Part shown: positions 17,177 to 25,918 of the stretch, in pieces
Layout of the letters: each line of letters begins with the position of its first letter
Numbering within the stretch: position 1 is the first letter of the stretch
Assembly (NCBI GenBank): GCA_022241475.1
Contig: JAKOMT010000004.1
Span: forward strand, 199,393 to 263,392
Direction: 5' to 3'
Length of the DNA: 64,000 nt
Origin: Microvirga sp.
Lineage (GTDB): Bacteria > Pseudomonadota > Alphaproteobacteria > Rhizobiales > Beijerinckiaceae
Notes under the pieces: model-generated
Seen by the model: only the letters and a program-made list of their open reading frames with translations
What the model was told of the DNA's origin: nothing
The model's database searches: none
Position numbers and translations under genes: made by a program

Positions 17177-17545
17177 ATGGATAAAGTCGATCATCACTAT
17201 GTTCTTACAGGTTTCGCCTATGCTCTGGTCGGAATGATCTTTGGAGCATGGATGGGCGCGTCCCAAAATCTGCATCTTGTGAACAGTCACGCGCATATCA
17301 ATCTCGTCGGATTCGTAATGCTGGTTCTTGTCGGCCTCGTTCACCGCCTCTGGCCAGTATTGAAGAACGGATCCGCCGCGAAGTTGCAATTCTGGCTGTT
17401 CCAGATCGGCGTTGTCACCTTTCTGATCGGCAAGATCGTCGTCGATAACACGCACAACGAGCTGGTCGTCGTTCTCGGCTCGCTTCTCGTGGTGATCGCC
17501 GTGGGGCTTCTGGGCTACCGGTTCATGCGACTCGGCGCGGCGTAG
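17177..17545 (+). CDS. Small four-helix membrane protein with a HAHINL motif
   Basis: A 122-residue integral membrane protein with four hydrophobic segments (about 9-27, 38-58, 70-88, 95-114). The segment NSHAHINLVGFVMLVLVGLVHRLWP, with closely placed histidines, resembles a helix of subunit I of heme-copper oxidases and nitric oxide reductases. Small stand-alone proteins of this type are known but uncharacterised. The His residues might bind heme or copper; that is inference. It is not clearly part of either flanking TRAP operon. Its ribosome site is buried in a hairpin. Its base composition looks less GC-rich than its neighbours. Confidence 0.65.
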   Translation: MDKVDHHYVLTGFAYALVGMIFGAWMGASQNLHLVNSHAHINLVGFVMLVLVGLVHRLWPVLKNGSAAKLQFWLFQIGVVTFLIGKIVVDNTHNELVVVLGSLLVVIAVGLLGYRFMRLGAA

Positions 17546-17548
17546 CCC

Positions 17549-17562
17549 GAGCGGCGCCGCTC
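17549..17562. terminator. Perfect 14-bp palindrome after the small membrane protein
   Basis: GAGCGGCGCCGCTC is fully self-complementary, 4 bases after the stop, with a short T-run (TTTTT) about 17 bases further on. It could be a weak terminator or a protein-binding site. Confidence 0.3.
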
Positions 17563-17842
17563 GCCGCCGACGGAGTCGTTTTTCGTCGCGACGCGCCCGA
17601 CCGTTCGGCGCCAGCTCCGGAAGCCTCTCGAACGGGCGACGATGGATTCGATTTCATCGGCATGAGCCAAGAATAGGCAGTTGGCTGGCGCCGTTGCCGA
17701 ATTTCGCGAAATCACCCTTCGCAAAAAGAGCCTTCTCCCCGCACAACCTATAGCCTAGCCTTTTCTCACCAAAATAAGACGGCGTTGGCGGGCCCGGTCG
17801 ACGGGATCATCGCAGGCGACCGTTAAACGCGAGGGGAACATC

Positions 17843-18832
17843 ATGAGAATCATCGGATTCGTCGCCGCGACGGCGACGGCGGCGTTGTTTGCGACGTCGG
17901 TATCGGCCCAGACCACCTGGGATTTCGCGTCGCCTTACGCGGCGCTCGGCTTCCACGTCCAGAACGCGGAGATCTTCGCCGCCGAAGTCGACCGGGTCAC
18001 CGGCGGCGAGGTGAAGATCACCGTCCACGGCGGCGCGTCGCTTTACGCGCTTCCGGAAATCAAGCGCGCGGCCCGCACCGAGCAGATCGCGATCGGCGAG
18101 CTCGTGATGTCGACGATGGAGAACGAGGACCCGATCTTCGGCGTCGACGCGATTCCGTTCCTGGCCAACGACTTCAAGAGCGCGCGCATCCTGTGGGAAG
18201 TGTCGCGCGACGCTGTGTCGGAGCGCCTCGAGGCGCAGGGCCTGACGCTCCTCTACGGCGTGTCCTGGCCCGGCCAAGGCTTCTTCACGAAGCAGCCGGT
18301 CGAAAGCGCCGCTGATTTCGCCGGCAAGAAGCTGCGTACGCTCAATCCGTCCACGGCGCTGATGGCCGAGGCGCTCGGGGCCGTTCCGGTGCGCGTCGAA
18401 TCCGCCGACCTGCCGCAGGCGATGGAGACGGGCGTCGTCGACGCCTTCTCGACGTCCGCGTCGACCGGCGCCGACAGCAGCGCCTGGGATTACATCGACT
18501 ACTTCTACGACATCAACGCCTACATCCCGAAGAACGTGACCTTCATCAACACCGACATGCTGAACGCGCTCTCGCCTGAGAACCGCGACGCGGTGATCGC
18601 GGCGGCGGCGGCTGCTGAGGCGCGCGGCTGGCTGATGATGGAATATGATCTCGCGCAGAAGCAGGCCGCCCTGTGCGCCGAGGTCGAGTGCCCGGATCCG
18701 CTGCCCGCGCAACTCGTCTCCGATCTTCAGGAGCTTGGCGCGAGCATGGCCGAAACGTGGATCGCCAACGCCGGTCCGGACGGTCAGGCGATCATCGATC
18801 GCTACAACGCGCGCATGGCTCTCGAGAACTGA
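17843..18832 (+). CDS. TRAP transporter solute-binding protein, DctP family (system 2)
   Basis: A 329-residue periplasmic binding protein with a signal peptide (residues 1-22, ending SVSA-QTTW). It shows the family segments SAADFAGKKLRTLNPSTALMAEALGAVPVRVESADLPQAMETGVVDAFSTSASTG; the conserved Arg in KKLRT is the usual carboxylate contact. Two Cys near residues 278 and 283 may form a disulfide. It is clearly divergent from the system 1 protein, so it should bind a different ligand. ATG 17843 follows GAGGGGA. First gene of TRAP operon 2. Confidence 0.92.
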   Translation: MRIIGFVAATATAALFATSVSAQTTWDFASPYAALGFHVQNAEIFAAEVDRVTGGEVKITVHGGASLYALPEIKRAARTEQIAIGELVMSTMENEDPIFGVDAIPFLANDFKSARILWEVSRDAVSERLEAQGLTLLYGVSWPGQGFFTKQPVESAADFAGKKLRTLNPSTALMAEALGAVPVRVESADLPQAMETGVVDAFSTSASTGADSSAWDYIDYFYDINAYIPKNVTFINTDMLNALSPENRDAVIAAAAAAEARGWLMMEYDLAQKQAALCAEVECPDPLPAQLVSDLQELGASMAETWIANAGPDGQAIIDRYNARMALEN

Positions 18833-18858
18833 TCGGCGCCGCCCGTCCGAATCCCTCG

Positions 18859-18884
18859 CCGGGCGCCGTTGAAGCGGCGCCCGG
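18859..18884 (+). promoter_or_regulatory. Intercistronic hairpin after the binding-protein gene (TRAP 2)
   Basis: A perfect 10-bp stem, CCGGGCGCCG (18859-18868) with CGGCGCCCGG (18875-18884), loop TTGAAG. It stands between DctP and DctQ and has no T-run, which suits an mRNA-stabilising element better than a terminator. Confidence 0.65.
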
Positions 18885-18902
18885 CCCTTTCGGGGCAATC
18901 CG

Positions 18903-19445
18903 ATGCAACGCTTTCTCATTCTTCCGGCCCGGATCGTTGGTTGGTTGGTCGACGCCATGTGCCGCGCCTCGGTGGCGCTCGCGGCGCTGGCGATGGTCGG
19001 CCTCGCGGTCGCGATCGTGATCCAGATCGTGGCGCGGTTCACGCTCACCTCGATCGCCTGGACGACCCCGGTCGCGGGCTACGCGCTGGTCGCGACGACG
19101 TTCCTCGCGATCGCGCCGGCCCTGCGCGCCAATACGCACATTCGTGTGAGCCTGTTCATCGACAGGCTCTCGGGCCGCGCCCGCACGCTGCTCGAGGCCT
19201 GGTGCCACGGGGTCGGATTCCTGATTTCCGCCTACTGCACCTGGTGGACCACCCAGCAGGCGTTCGAATCCCACCGCTTCAACGAGCGGTCGACGGATAT
19301 CATCCCCTTCGAGCTCTGGCCGTATCAGGCGCTGATGGCGTGGGGTTTCGCGCTGTTCTCCCTCGTCCTGCTCGAACGGATCCTCGCCGTCGCCTCGGGC
19401 CTCAGGCGCTCGTGGGACGACGAAGCCGCAGCCGCGCAGCTCTGA
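18903..19445 (+). CDS. TRAP transporter small permease, DctQ family (system 2)
   Basis: A 180-residue protein with four predicted helices. Hydrophobic segments lie around residues 20-45, 60-80, 100-122 and 140-160, with the family pattern ARFTLTSIAWTTPVAGYALVATTFLAIAPALRANTHIRVSLF. Placed between DctP and DctM of system 2, which supports the call even though this family is poorly conserved. The gene starts 18 bases after the hairpin; the next gene begins 29 bases after its stop. Confidence 0.85.
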   Translation: MQRFLILPARIVGWLVDAMCRASVALAALAMVGLAVAIVIQIVARFTLTSIAWTTPVAGYALVATTFLAIAPALRANTHIRVSLFIDRLSGRARTLLEAWCHGVGFLISAYCTWWTTQQAFESHRFNERSTDIIPFELWPYQALMAWGFALFSLVLLERILAVASGLRRSWDDEAAAAQL

Positions 19446-19474
19446 CCGCCGATCCGGCTCCAATGGTGACTTGA

Positions 19475-20776
19475 ATGGAAATCGTCACGTACGGCCTCAT
19501 TCTCGCAGCCCTCGTCATGCTCCTGCTCGGGAGCGGATTGTGGGTTGCGCTGTCCCTCGTCGCCGTGGGCGTTTTCGCGCTCGAGGGCCTGCTCGACCGC
19601 TCCGCCGGCCGCATTCTGGCCACGCAGCTCTGGAGCGGCGCGAACAGCTGGTCGCTCACGGCGCTGCCGCTCTTCATCTGGATGGGCGAGATCCTGTTTC
19701 GGTCGAAACTGCCGCAACAGATGTTCAGCGGCGTTTCGCCCTGGGTGACGCGCCTCCCGGGCCGGCTGATGCACGTCAACGTGCTCGCCAGCGCCATTTT
19801 CGCCGCCGTGTCGGGATCGTCCGCCGCCACTTGCGCGACGGTGGGCAAGATCACGCTGCCCGAGCTGGCGCGACGCGGCTACGACGACCGGCTCGTGCTC
19901 GGCTCGCTCGCGGCGTCGGGCACGCTCGGACTGATGATCCCGCCGTCCATCATCATGATCGTCTACGGCGTCGCGGCCGAGGTCTCGATCAGCCGGCTGT
20001 TCATCGCGGGCGTCGCGCCGGCGATGCTGCTGATCGTGATGTTCATGGCCTACATCATCGTCTGGTCGATGCTCAACCCGGACAAGGTGCCTTCGGAAGA
20101 AGGGCGGATGAGCTTCTTCGAGCGGATCAAGGCGTCGAGCTCGCTGATCCCCGTCTTCCTCCTGATCGGCGGCGTCGTCGGGTCCATCTATACGGGCGTC
20201 GCCACGGCGTCGGAGGCGGCCGTCATCGGCGTCATCGGCGCCCTGATCCTCTCCGCGGCCTTCGGCTCCTTGAACTGGGCGTCGTTCAAGGAGGGCGTCT
20301 TCGCCGCGACGCTCACGTCGGCGATGATCGTGCTCATCCTCGTGGCCGCGAAGTTCCTCTCGGTCGCCATGGGCTTCACGGGCATTCCGCGCGGCCTCGC
20401 CTCGCTGATCGGCTACCTCGAGCTGTCGCATTACACGCTGCTCCTGATCCTCGCGTTGATCTTCATCATCCTCGGCTGCTTCCTCGACGGCATCTCGATC
20501 GTCGTGCTGACGGCCGCCGTGGTGCTGCCGCTCGTCCAGGCGGCGGGGATCGACCTGATCTGGTTCGGCATCTTCACCGTCATCATCGTCGAGATCTCCG
20601 CGCTCACGCCGCCCATCGGATTCAACCTGTTCGTGCTGCAGGGCATGAGCGGAAAGCCGCTGGGCACGATCATCGCAGGCACGATCCCGTTCTTCTTCCT
20701 GATGTGCCTCGCGCTCGTGATCATCACCGTTTTCCCGGAGATCGTGATGACGCCGCTCACCTGGATGGGTCGCTGA
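19475..20776 (+). CDS. TRAP transporter large permease, DctM family (system 2)
   Basis: A 433-residue multi-pass permease. Signatures: NSWSLTALPLFIWMGEILFRS, SGSSAATCATVGKITLPEL, LGLMIPPSIIMIVYGVAAEVSISRLFIAGV, and EISALTPPIGFNLFVLQGMSGK. It is homologous to the system 1 DctM but clearly diverged, so this is not a recent duplication. It is the membrane channel of TRAP system 2; an amidohydrolase gene follows 63 bases downstream. Confidence 0.95.
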   Translation: MEIVTYGLILAALVMLLLGSGLWVALSLVAVGVFALEGLLDRSAGRILATQLWSGANSWSLTALPLFIWMGEILFRSKLPQQMFSGVSPWVTRLPGRLMHVNVLASAIFAAVSGSSAATCATVGKITLPELARRGYDDRLVLGSLAASGTLGLMIPPSIIMIVYGVAAEVSISRLFIAGVAPAMLLIVMFMAYIIVWSMLNPDKVPSEEGRMSFFERIKASSSLIPVFLLIGGVVGSIYTGVATASEAAVIGVIGALILSAAFGSLNWASFKEGVFAATLTSAMIVLILVAAKFLSVAMGFTGIPRGLASLIGYLELSHYTLLLILALIFIILGCFLDGISIVVLTAAVVLPLVQAAGIDLIWFGIFTVIIVEISALTPPIGFNLFVLQGMSGKPLGTIIAGTIPFFFLMCLALVIITVFPEIVMTPLTWMGR

Positions 20777-20839
20777 TCCCGTCGCTGGGGATCGGATAGG
20801 GTCGGGCGATATCGAGCCCGCAACGGACGGGAGGACGCC

Positions 20840-22330
20840 ATGGAGCGCACGCTGATCATCGGGGGCGTCCTCGTCGAGGAAGGCGAGACGCGAGGCGCGC
20901 GCGCCGATCTGCTCATGGAGGGCGGCCTCATCGCCGCGATCTTCCGCGGCGGCGCCCCCGCGGGGATCGACGCCGACCGGTTCGACGCCGGCGAATGCGC
21001 GATCCTGCCCGGCCTCGTGAACGGCCATCTCCACGCCCATTCCAACATGGCCAAGGGCATGGGCGACCGCTGGACGCTCGAGATGTCGCTGACCAACGCG
21101 CCCTGGATCTCGGGCGTGCGCAGCCTCGACGAGATCTACGCCTCGGCCGCCATCGGCGCCGCCGAGATGTTGCTCAAGGGCTGCACGGCGGCCTACGACA
21201 TGTGCCTCGAATTTCCACTGCCGACGGCGGACGGGATCGACGCCGTGGCGCGCGCCTATGACGATGTCGGCATGCGCGCGACGATCGCGCCGATGGCCTC
21301 CGACCAACCGTTCCTCGGGGCCGTTCCCGGCCTGCGGGACCATCTGGTGGGGGCGGGCGTCGAGGGGCTGCCGCAGATGTCCTCGGAGGGGCCGGACGGG
21401 CTGCTCTCGCGCTTTCGCGCCCTCGCGCAAGGCTGGCGCTGGCCTTCCGACCGCATCCGCTTCGGGCTCGGCCCCGCCATTCCCTTCCTCTGCTCCGACG
21501 CGTTCCTCACGGGCGTTCGCGATCTCTCCGCCGAGTTCGGGATCGGGATCCACACCCACGTCTCCGAGAGCAAGGTGCAGACCGTGGTCAGCGGCGAGAC
21601 CTTCGGCGAGACCATCACGGCCAAGCTTCATCGGCTGGGGCTCCTCGGACCGCGCTTCACGGCCGCGCACGGCGTCTGGCTCGACGGCGACGACATGCGC
21701 CGCATGGCGGATACGGGCGCCAACGTCATCCACAACCCGGCGAGCAATTTCCGGCTGGGATCGGGCGTCGCGAACGTGCGCGCGTTCCTCGACGCCGGCG
21801 TGCATGTGGGCCTCGGGACGGACGGAGCGAGTTGCGCCGACGGGCTCAACATGTTCGAGGCGATGCGGCTCGCCACCCACGCCTCGCGCGTCTTCGGGGC
21901 GCCAGTCGACGAGTGGATCGGCGCGCGGGAGGCCCTGCATGCGGCGACCGCGGGAAGCGCGAGGGCTCTGGGCTTTGGCGATTCCATCGGAGCGTTGCGC
22001 GAGGGGGCGGCGGCGGACGTCGTCATCCTCGACCTGCGCCAGCCGCACTACACGCCGATGAACGACCTCTCCGCGCAGATCGTCTACGCCGAGGACAGCT
22101 CCGGCGTGCGCGACGTCTTCGTCGGCGGGCGCTGCGTCGTGCGCGAGCGTCGTCTCACCAGGATCGACTACGATCAGCTGCGCCGGCGAACGCAGGCGGC
22201 GGCGGACCGCCTGCACGGCGCGAACGCCGAGACGCGCGCCCGGCTCCAGCACGCCGCCCGGCTGGCCGAAGCCTATTGCCGCTGCTTCATCGGGCGCGAA
22301 ACGCCCGCAAGCCGCTACATCTGCGAATAG
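20840..22330 (+). CDS. Metal-dependent amidohydrolase (chlorohydrolase / deaminase type)
   Basis: A 496-residue amidohydrolase-superfamily enzyme with a TIM barrel, related to guanine deaminase and the TrzA/AtzA group. Metal ligands and catalytic groups visible: NGHLHAHSN (His-x-His, residues about 61-66), IHTHVSESK (His plus Glu), AHGVWL (His), and GTDGASC (the metal-binding Asp). N- and C-terminal segments form the small beta domain (IIGGVLVEE, AADVVILDL). Such enzymes hydrolyse ring or amidine C-N bonds or C-Cl bonds. Transport systems on both sides suggest the compound is imported. ATG 20840 follows GGGAGGA. Exact substrate unknown. Confidence 0.88.
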   Translation: MERTLIIGGVLVEEGETRGARADLLMEGGLIAAIFRGGAPAGIDADRFDAGECAILPGLVNGHLHAHSNMAKGMGDRWTLEMSLTNAPWISGVRSLDEIYASAAIGAAEMLLKGCTAAYDMCLEFPLPTADGIDAVARAYDDVGMRATIAPMASDQPFLGAVPGLRDHLVGAGVEGLPQMSSEGPDGLLSRFRALAQGWRWPSDRIRFGLGPAIPFLCSDAFLTGVRDLSAEFGIGIHTHVSESKVQTVVSGETFGETITAKLHRLGLLGPRFTAAHGVWLDGDDMRRMADTGANVIHNPASNFRLGSGVANVRAFLDAGVHVGLGTDGASCADGLNMFEAMRLATHASRVFGAPVDEWIGAREALHAATAGSARALGFGDSIGALREGAAADVVILDLRQPHYTPMNDLSAQIVYAEDSSGVRDVFVGGRCVVRERRLTRIDYDQLRRRTQAAADRLHGANAETRARLQHAARLAEAYCRCFIGRETPASRYICE

Positions 22331-22345
22331 CCTGTCGACCGCCAT

Positions 22346-22377
22346 AGATTTCTCAATACGCGAAATCTGATTTGACG
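22346..22377 (+). promoter_or_regulatory. Candidate operator and -35 element of the ABC operon
   Basis: AGATTTC (22346-22352) and GAAATCT (22362-22368) form a perfect 7-bp inverted repeat with a 9-base centre, 3 bases before TTGACG (22372-22377). The spacing and symmetry suit a dimeric regulator. No convincing -10 follows at 16-18 bases, so the promoter is less certain than the repeat. No regulator gene is nearby. Confidence 0.45.
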
Positions 22378-22547
22378 ATTCAGGGCTTCGCCCCCAATAC
22401 GCATGACGCATAATGTCGATGCGCGCCGAACATAAACACCGCCGGAGTCATCCCCTCGGGCGTGAACGAACAAGGCGCGATCGCGCGGGCCGTCCCAAAA
22501 GAACGAACGGACGCCGCCTGGGACAACGATAAGAGCGGGGAACGAAC

Positions 22548-23723
22548 ATGCTGAAATTTTCTGGAATATGGCTCGGGGCGCTTGGAGCCCTCGGCCTCGT
22601 CTTCGCCGCGCCGTCGGACGGCCTCGCGAAAGATCAGGTCAAGCTCGCCTATATCGGTCCGCTCACCGGACCGCTCTCGAGCGTCGGCATCGGCGCGCGC
22701 AATTCGGTCGAACTCGCGGTGCGCCTGCGCAACGCCGATCCGGACGCGAAATACGAATACGTGCTCGAATCCTTCGACGATGAGTGCAAGCCCGACGTCG
22801 GCCTGCGCGTCGCCACGCGCGCCGCCTCCGACGACGGCATCGTCGTCGCGTTCCCGCATTACTGCTCCGCCGTCGCCATCGGCGCCGTCGGCACCTACAA
22901 TCGCTTCGAGCTGCCCGTCGTGCTCTGGGGCGCCGTCCTGCCGGCGATCATCTACGGCAACGACTTCAAGGAGATCCATCGCGTCAACGGCACGATGATC
23001 AACCAGAACGACCACGCCGCGAAGTTCGTGGTCGAACAGGGCTACAAGACCTGGGCGATCATCCACGACACCACCGATTACGGGCGCGCCCACAACGAGT
23101 ATTTCTCGCAGTTCCTCACCGAGGCCGGCGGCGAGATCGTCGGCACCTTCGGCGTCACCGCCGAACAGCAGGATTTCAGCTCCGAACTGTCGCAGGTCGC
23201 GAGCCTGAAGCCGGACGTGCTGTATTTCGGCGGACAGGCCCAGCTCGGCGTGCGCATCCGCTCGCAGATGGAGCGGCTCGGCGTGACCGCGCAGCTCCAG
23301 GGCACCTCGGGCATCCTCTCCGACGCCTATCTCGAAGGTCTCGCGCCGGAACTCTCCGAAGGCACGATCGCCTTCCTCGAAGGCGCTCCGGTCGACCAGC
23401 TTCCCGGCGGCGCGGAATTCGTCTCGGCCTATGAGACGGCCGGCTTCGGCGAGCCCTTCGAGGCCTATGGCCCCTTCGCCTATTCGGCGGCGACGCTCGC
23501 CATCGACCTGATCGAGGAGGTCGGACCCGACCGCATCGCGCTTCGCGACGCGCTCAACGGCGTGAACGGCTATGATTCCGCCATCGGCGAGATCACCTTC
23601 GACGAATCGGGACAGAACACGGTCGCCGTGATCTCGACCTACGTCGTCCAGGACGGCAAGTGGGTCGTCTGGGAGGACAGCGAATACGCCAGCGGCGCGC
23701 GCAGCTTGCGCAAGCCGAACTGA
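22548..23723 (+). CDS. ABC transporter substrate-binding protein, branched-chain amino acid type (LivK-like)
   Basis: A 391-residue periplasmic binding protein of the type I fold (Peripla_BP_6). It has a signal peptide (residues 1-27), KLAYIGPLTGPLSSVGIGARNSVELAV at the first domain start, a disulfide-capable pair (Cys in DDECKPD and FPHYCSAVA), and DTTDYGRAHNEYF in the second part. It is the first gene of a five-gene transporter plus amidase set. LivK-like proteins bind amino acids but also amides, urea or aromatic compounds; the amidase in the operon makes an amide plausible. Confidence 0.92.
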   Translation: MLKFSGIWLGALGALGLVFAAPSDGLAKDQVKLAYIGPLTGPLSSVGIGARNSVELAVRLRNADPDAKYEYVLESFDDECKPDVGLRVATRAASDDGIVVAFPHYCSAVAIGAVGTYNRFELPVVLWGAVLPAIIYGNDFKEIHRVNGTMINQNDHAAKFVVEQGYKTWAIIHDTTDYGRAHNEYFSQFLTEAGGEIVGTFGVTAEQQDFSSELSQVASLKPDVLYFGGQAQLGVRIRSQMERLGVTAQLQGTSGILSDAYLEGLAPELSEGTIAFLEGAPVDQLPGGAEFVSAYETAGFGEPFEAYGPFAYSAATLAIDLIEEVGPDRIALRDALNGVNGYDSAIGEITFDESGQNTVAVISTYVVQDGKWVVWEDSEYASGARSLRKPN

Positions 23724-23744
23724 CGCCGGCTTCTTCGATCCGAC

Positions 23745-23772
23745 GAGGCGGCGGCGTTTAAGGCGCCGCCTC
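23745..23772 (+). promoter_or_regulatory. Intercistronic hairpin after the binding-protein gene (ABC)
   Basis: A perfect 9-bp stem, GAGGCGGCG (23745-23753) with CGCCGCCTC (23764-23772), between the substrate-binding gene and the LivH-like permease. Same position and form as in both TRAP operons of this region. Confidence 0.65.
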
Positions 23773-23800
23773 ACCCTCCCGCGCCCAGATCGAGGCTGCC

Positions 23801-24721
23801 GTGGACATCGCTTTCGTTTCCCAGATCGTGGTGAGCGGGCTCATTCTCGCCGTGATCTACGCTCTCGTCGCCGTGGGCTTCACGCTCTTCGTCGGCGTGT
23901 TCAACGTCCTCAACTTCTCCCACGGCGACGTGCTGATGTTCGGCGCCTTCGCGGGCTTCACCGCCTTCCTGCCGCTGGCGGGGCTCGGCGTGACCTCGCC
24001 CTTCCTCCAGCTGATCCTTGTGACCATCGCCTCGATCACCTGCACGATCGCGCTCGGGCTCGTCGTCGCGCGGTTCTTCATCCTGCCGCTCAAGGGCGCG
24101 CCGATGCTGAACACGCTCCTGATCACGCTGATGCTCGCGACCGTCATCCGCGAGGGCGTGCGCCTGTTCTACCCGCGCGGCTCCAACCCGAAGGCGTTCC
24201 CCGCGCTGTTGCCGACCGACTTCGTCTCGATCGGCGCGGTCAACGTGCGCGTCGACACCATCATCCTGATCTTCGCGGGCCTCGCCATCATCGTCGCCAC
24301 CGGCGCGCTGATCGAACGCACCCGCTTCGGCCTCGCCATCCGCGCGGTGGCGCAGGACGAGGAGACGGCGCGCTGCATGGGCGTGAATTACCGCCTCGTC
24401 GTGCTCGGCGCCTTCGCGCTCGGCTCCGCGCTCGCCGCCTGCGCCGCCCTGATAAACGGGCTCTACTACAACGAGGTGAACTACTCGATGGGCCTGATGC
24501 TCGCGATCATCGGCTTCTGCGCGGCGATCATCGGCGGACTCGGCAACATCGCCGGCGCGATCCTCGGGGCCTTCATCTTCGCAGGCCTCCAGATCGTGGG
24601 TTCGCTGTTCATGCCGTTTTCGAGCGCCTACAGCGACGTCTTCGCCTTCGCCGTCATCCTCGTGCTCATCGCGCTCAAGCCCACGGGCCTGATCGGCGAG
24701 CGCGTCAGCGAGCGGGTCTGA
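23801..24721 (+). CDS. ABC transporter permease, LivH family
   Basis: A 306-residue inner-membrane permease with eight or nine hydrophobic segments. LivH signatures: GLILAVIYALVAVGFTLFVGVFNVLNFSHGDVLMFGAF near the start, ERTRFGLAIRAVAQDEETARCMGVNYRLV (the loop that touches the ATPase), and GGLGNIAGAILGAF. The start is GTG 23801. It is the first permease gene; LivM starts 3 bases after its stop. Confidence 0.95.
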   Translation: MDIAFVSQIVVSGLILAVIYALVAVGFTLFVGVFNVLNFSHGDVLMFGAFAGFTAFLPLAGLGVTSPFLQLILVTIASITCTIALGLVVARFFILPLKGAPMLNTLLITLMLATVIREGVRLFYPRGSNPKAFPALLPTDFVSIGAVNVRVDTIILIFAGLAIIVATGALIERTRFGLAIRAVAQDEETARCMGVNYRLVVLGAFALGSALAACAALINGLYYNEVNYSMGLMLAIIGFCAAIIGGLGNIAGAILGAFIFAGLQIVGSLFMPFSSAYSDVFAFAVILVLIALKPTGLIGERVSERV

Positions 24722-24724
24722 GCC

Positions 24725-25918
24725 ATGAGCGTCTCCCCCTCCCAAAGCCCCGCCCCCGACAGGTCGCGCGATCGCCTCGCCGCAGCCGTGGCTTTAGTCC
24801 TTTCGGCGCTCCTCTGCTTCGGCTTCGGCCGCGCGCTCCTGACCGTCGACGACGAACGTCTCATCGTCGGCCTCCTCGTCGCCCTTGCGCTCGGGATCGT
24901 GCTTCTCGAGCGGCGGGTCACGCAGGCGCCGGATTCAGCGCTCGTGCGCGGCGCGGTCGCGACCGCGCCGGCGGCCGTCCTGCTCGCCGTCGTCGCGCTG
25001 ATCCTCGTCTTCCACGCCAACCACTTCGCGCTGCTGCTGATCTGCACGCTCCTGATCTACGCCACCGTCGGGCTCGGCCTCCATCTCCAGTTCGGCTACG
25101 GGGGCGTCCTCAATTTCGCCGGCGCGGCGTTCTTCGGGATCGGCTGCTACACGGCCGCCGTGCTGACGCAGGTCGCCTGGCTGCCGCATCCCGTCGTGAT
25201 GGTGCTCGGCGGCGTCTTCGCCGCGCTCATCGGACTGGCGCTGCTCCCGCCGGTCCTGCGCACGCGGGGCCACTACGCCTCGGTCGTGACGATCGCCTTC
25301 GGCGTGCTGTTCACGACCTTCCTCGAGATCAACGAGACCTTCGGCGGCGCGCAGGGCATGCACGTGGCGGGGCTGAACCTGTTCGGCTTCGACATGACCC
25401 GCAACGTCCGCCTCGCGCCCGGCGTGACGCTGTCGTTCTATTTCGGCTACGCCGTCGTGGCGCTTCTGCTGGCGGTCGGGGCGTTCACGCTGATCACGCG
25501 CATCGAGCGCTCGTGGATCGGCCTGACGCTCGACGCGGTCCGGCTGGACGAGACCCGCTCGGCCTGTTTCGGGATCGATCTCGCGCGCTGGAAGATCTTC
25601 GCCTTCTGCCTCGGCAATTTCATCATCGGGGTCGCGGGCGCGCTGTTCGGCATGCTGATGAGCTTCATCGCGCCGCCGAACTTCACCTTCTCCGCTTCGC
25701 TGATGCTGGTCGCCATCATCATTCTCGGCGGCATCGGCAACCGCTGGGGCGTGCTACTGGGCGCGACGCTGATCGTGCTCGTGCCGGAGCGGCTTCAGAG
25801 CATCCAGGAATACCGCGTGCTGCTTTTCGCGGCGCTCGTGGTCGGACTGTTGCTGATCCGCCCGAACGGCCTCGCGCCGCGTCGGCTGCGGCGCTATTTC
25901 GGGGAAGGGAGCGCATGA
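24725..25918 (+). CDS. ABC transporter permease, LivM family
   Basis: A 397-residue permease with about ten transmembrane segments. Signatures: GLGLHLQFGYGGVLNFAGAAFFGIGCYTAA, TRGHYASVVTIAFGVLF, LDAVRLDETRSACFGIDLARWKIFAF (ATPase-contact loop), and IIILGGIGNRWGVLLGA. The first 75 residues are more variable and include a short leader with charged residues. Its stop overlaps the ATPase start (ATGA). Confidence 0.95.
   Translation: MSVSPSQSPAPDRSRDRLAAAVALVLSALLCFGFGRALLTVDDERLIVGLLVALALGIVLLERRVTQAPDSALVRGAVATAPAAVLLAVVALILVFHANHFALLLICTLLIYATVGLGLHLQFGYGGVLNFAGAAFFGIGCYTAAVLTQVAWLPHPVVMVLGGVFAALIGLALLPPVLRTRGHYASVVTIAFGVLFTTFLEINETFGGAQGMHVAGLNLFGFDMTRNVRLAPGVTLSFYFGYAVVALLLAVGAFTLITRIERSWIGLTLDAVRLDETRSACFGIDLARWKIFAFCLGNFIIGVAGALFGMLMSFIAPPNFTFSASLMLVAIIILGGIGNRWGVLLGATLIVLVPERLQSIQEYRVLLFAALVVGLLLIRPNGLAPRRLRRYFGEGSA

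Noticed and set aside
20775..20793. GATCCC/GGGATC hairpin after DctM of TRAP 2 as a terminator
   Set aside because: The stem is only 6 bp with a 7-base loop and no T-run; too weak to list as a terminator.
19325..22411. Very long open frame (1028 residues) on the minus strand
   Set aside because: It runs antisense to DctM and the amidohydrolase, which have clear motifs. Its composition (Arg, Asp, Glu, His-rich) is typical of GC-rich shadow frames.
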